Positions 4,963-5,692 of a stretch of DNA of 5,692 nucleotides are shown here, piece after piece. Numbering within the stretch: position 1 is the first letter of the stretch; each line of letters begins with the position of its first letter. Under the pieces are notes generated by a model. That model searched no databases. It was not told the DNA's origin and worked only from the letters and a program-made list of their open reading frames with translations. The DNA comes from Nitrospirota bacterium (GTDB lineage Bacteria; Nitrospirota; UBA9217): contig DAIDTZ010000365.1 of NCBI GenBank assembly GCA_027456925.1, forward strand, positions 1 through 5,692, read 5' to 3'. Both the position numbers and the translations under genes were made by a program.

Positions 4963-5692
4963 TTACCGGCCGTTGAGAATCGTAATGTCGCCTGCCGCGC
5001 TCGCCCGGACAAAGGCCTGAACGATCGCAGGATCGTAGTCCGCGCCGGAGCACCGCTCGATCTCCTCGACTGCGGTTTTCCAATCCGCGGCCTTTCGGTA
5101 CGGCCGGTCGGTCGTGATGGCATCGAAGGTGTCGGCTATTGCGATGATCCTGGCATGGAGGGGGATATCCGCCCCCCGCAACCCGTCAGGATAGCCGCTG
5201 CCGTCCCATTTTTCGTGGTGGGCGCGCATGATTTTCCGGACCTTTTTCATCTGTTCAATATGTCCCAGGATGTCCTCGCCCACGAGCGGATGCTCCCGCA
5301 TATGGGCGATCTCTCCCTGGTCCAGCCGGGCCTGTTTCAGGAGCACACTGTCCCGGATGCCGATCTTGCCGATATCATGCAGGACAGCGGCCAGCCGCAG
5401 TTCTTCCAGGTCCGTGAGCGGCAGCTCCATATGCTGCGCGATCGCCATACTGTATTCGACCACCCGCTTGATATGGCCGCCCGTGTAAGGGTCCTTCTTT
5501 TCGAGCGCCGCTGCCAGCGCTTCAGCCGTATTCACAAAGGTCTCTTTCAGTTCAGCGTAGAGGCCGGCGTTCTCCAGGGCAATGGCGACCTGGTTTGAAA
5601 GCGTCCAGCAGTCCTCAAGGTCTTCCCCGGTAAAGGGCCCCCCGCCCTTCTTGTTGATGGCCTCAAGCACGCCGATGACCATGCCCTTGGAA
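4963..5692 (-). CDS. GAF/HD-GYP domain protein, C-terminal part (probable c-di-GMP phosphodiesterase)
   Basis: The gene is open at the right window edge; about 243 C-terminal residues are visible, so its true start is unknown. The first residues (SKGMVIGVLEAINKKG, then FTGEDL and NQVAIALENAGLYAEL) are the end of a GAF sensor domain and its signalling helix. An HD-GYP domain follows. Counting from the methionine at 5682, it has TGGHIKRV (H70), LHDIGKIGI (H102-D103), MREHP (H131), HHEKWDGSGYPDGLRG (H155-H156, GYP at 163-165) and IADTFDAITTDRPYR (D184). All core metal ligands of the family are present. The extra glutamate that supports a third metal in some members appears to be Y66 here, suggesting a two-metal site. 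The expected activity is cytoplasmic breakdown of c-di-GMP to pGpG or GMP. It is upstream of the cAMP genes on the same strand but separated from them by the palindromic element. Confidence 0.93.
   Translation of the reverse strand, partial: SKGMVIGVLEAINKKGGGPFTGEDLEDCWTLSNQVAIALENAGLYAELKETFVNTAEALAAALEKKDPYTGGHIKRVVEYSMAIAQHMELPLTDLEELRLAAVLHDIGKIGIRDSVLLKQARLDQGEIAHMREHPLVGEDILGHIEQMKKVRKIMRAHHEKWDGSGYPDGLRGADIPLHARIIAIADTFDAITTDRPYRKAADWKTAVEEIERCSGADYDPAIVQAFVRASAAGDITILNGR

Noticed and set aside
4855..5598. Plus-strand open frame of 247 codons opposite the HD-GYP gene
   Set aside because: The minus strand gives intact GAF and HD-GYP motifs. The plus-strand product starts inside the palindromic element and shows no domain.

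Overview
The window reads as ordinary bacterial chromosome of moderately high G+C. All recognisable genes lie on the minus strand, so transcription runs from high to low coordinates. Gene content (CHASE2-type adenylate cyclase, GAF/HD-GYP protein, separately encoded AccD with a zinc finger, DUF2905 membrane protein) and the intergenic repeats would fit an environmental Nitrospirota or Desulfobacterota-like lineage. That placement is an inference; no rRNA or marker gene here fixes it.

In transcription order the layout is as follows. (1) The C-terminal part of a GAF/HD-GYP protein, cut by the right window edge (4963-5692). (2) A 235-base gene-free gap (4728-4962), mostly filled by a nested imperfect palindrome resembling a MITE. 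(3) A Crp/Fnr-like cyclic-nucleotide-binding regulator (4083-4727). (4) A CHASE2 class III cyclase with ATP-type specificity residues (2134-4029). (5) A metallo-beta-lactamase-fold protein resembling class II cyclic-nucleotide phosphodiesterases (1311-2078). (6) accD (385-1227). (7) A DUF2905 small membrane protein whose reading frame is broken by one extra base near its start (156-375). (8) The first 24 codons of a probable MFS transporter, cut by the left edge (1-73).

Genes 3 to 5 would supply sensing, synthesis and breakdown of cAMP from one strand with gaps of 53 and 55 bases, a self-contained cAMP circuit and the main biological interest of the window. The HD-GYP protein next to it would add c-di-GMP breakdown. 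accD and DUF2905 follow in the same direction with tight spacing between them (9 bases), and may be read through from the cAMP genes.

Two short intergenic arrays of degenerate 7-bp tandem repeats with different consensus sequences sit just upstream of accD (1258-1292) and of the cyclase (4032-4064). The second one contains the cyclase Shine-Dalgarno sequence. No tRNA, rRNA, CRISPR array, transposase or convincing promoter or rho-independent terminator was seen.
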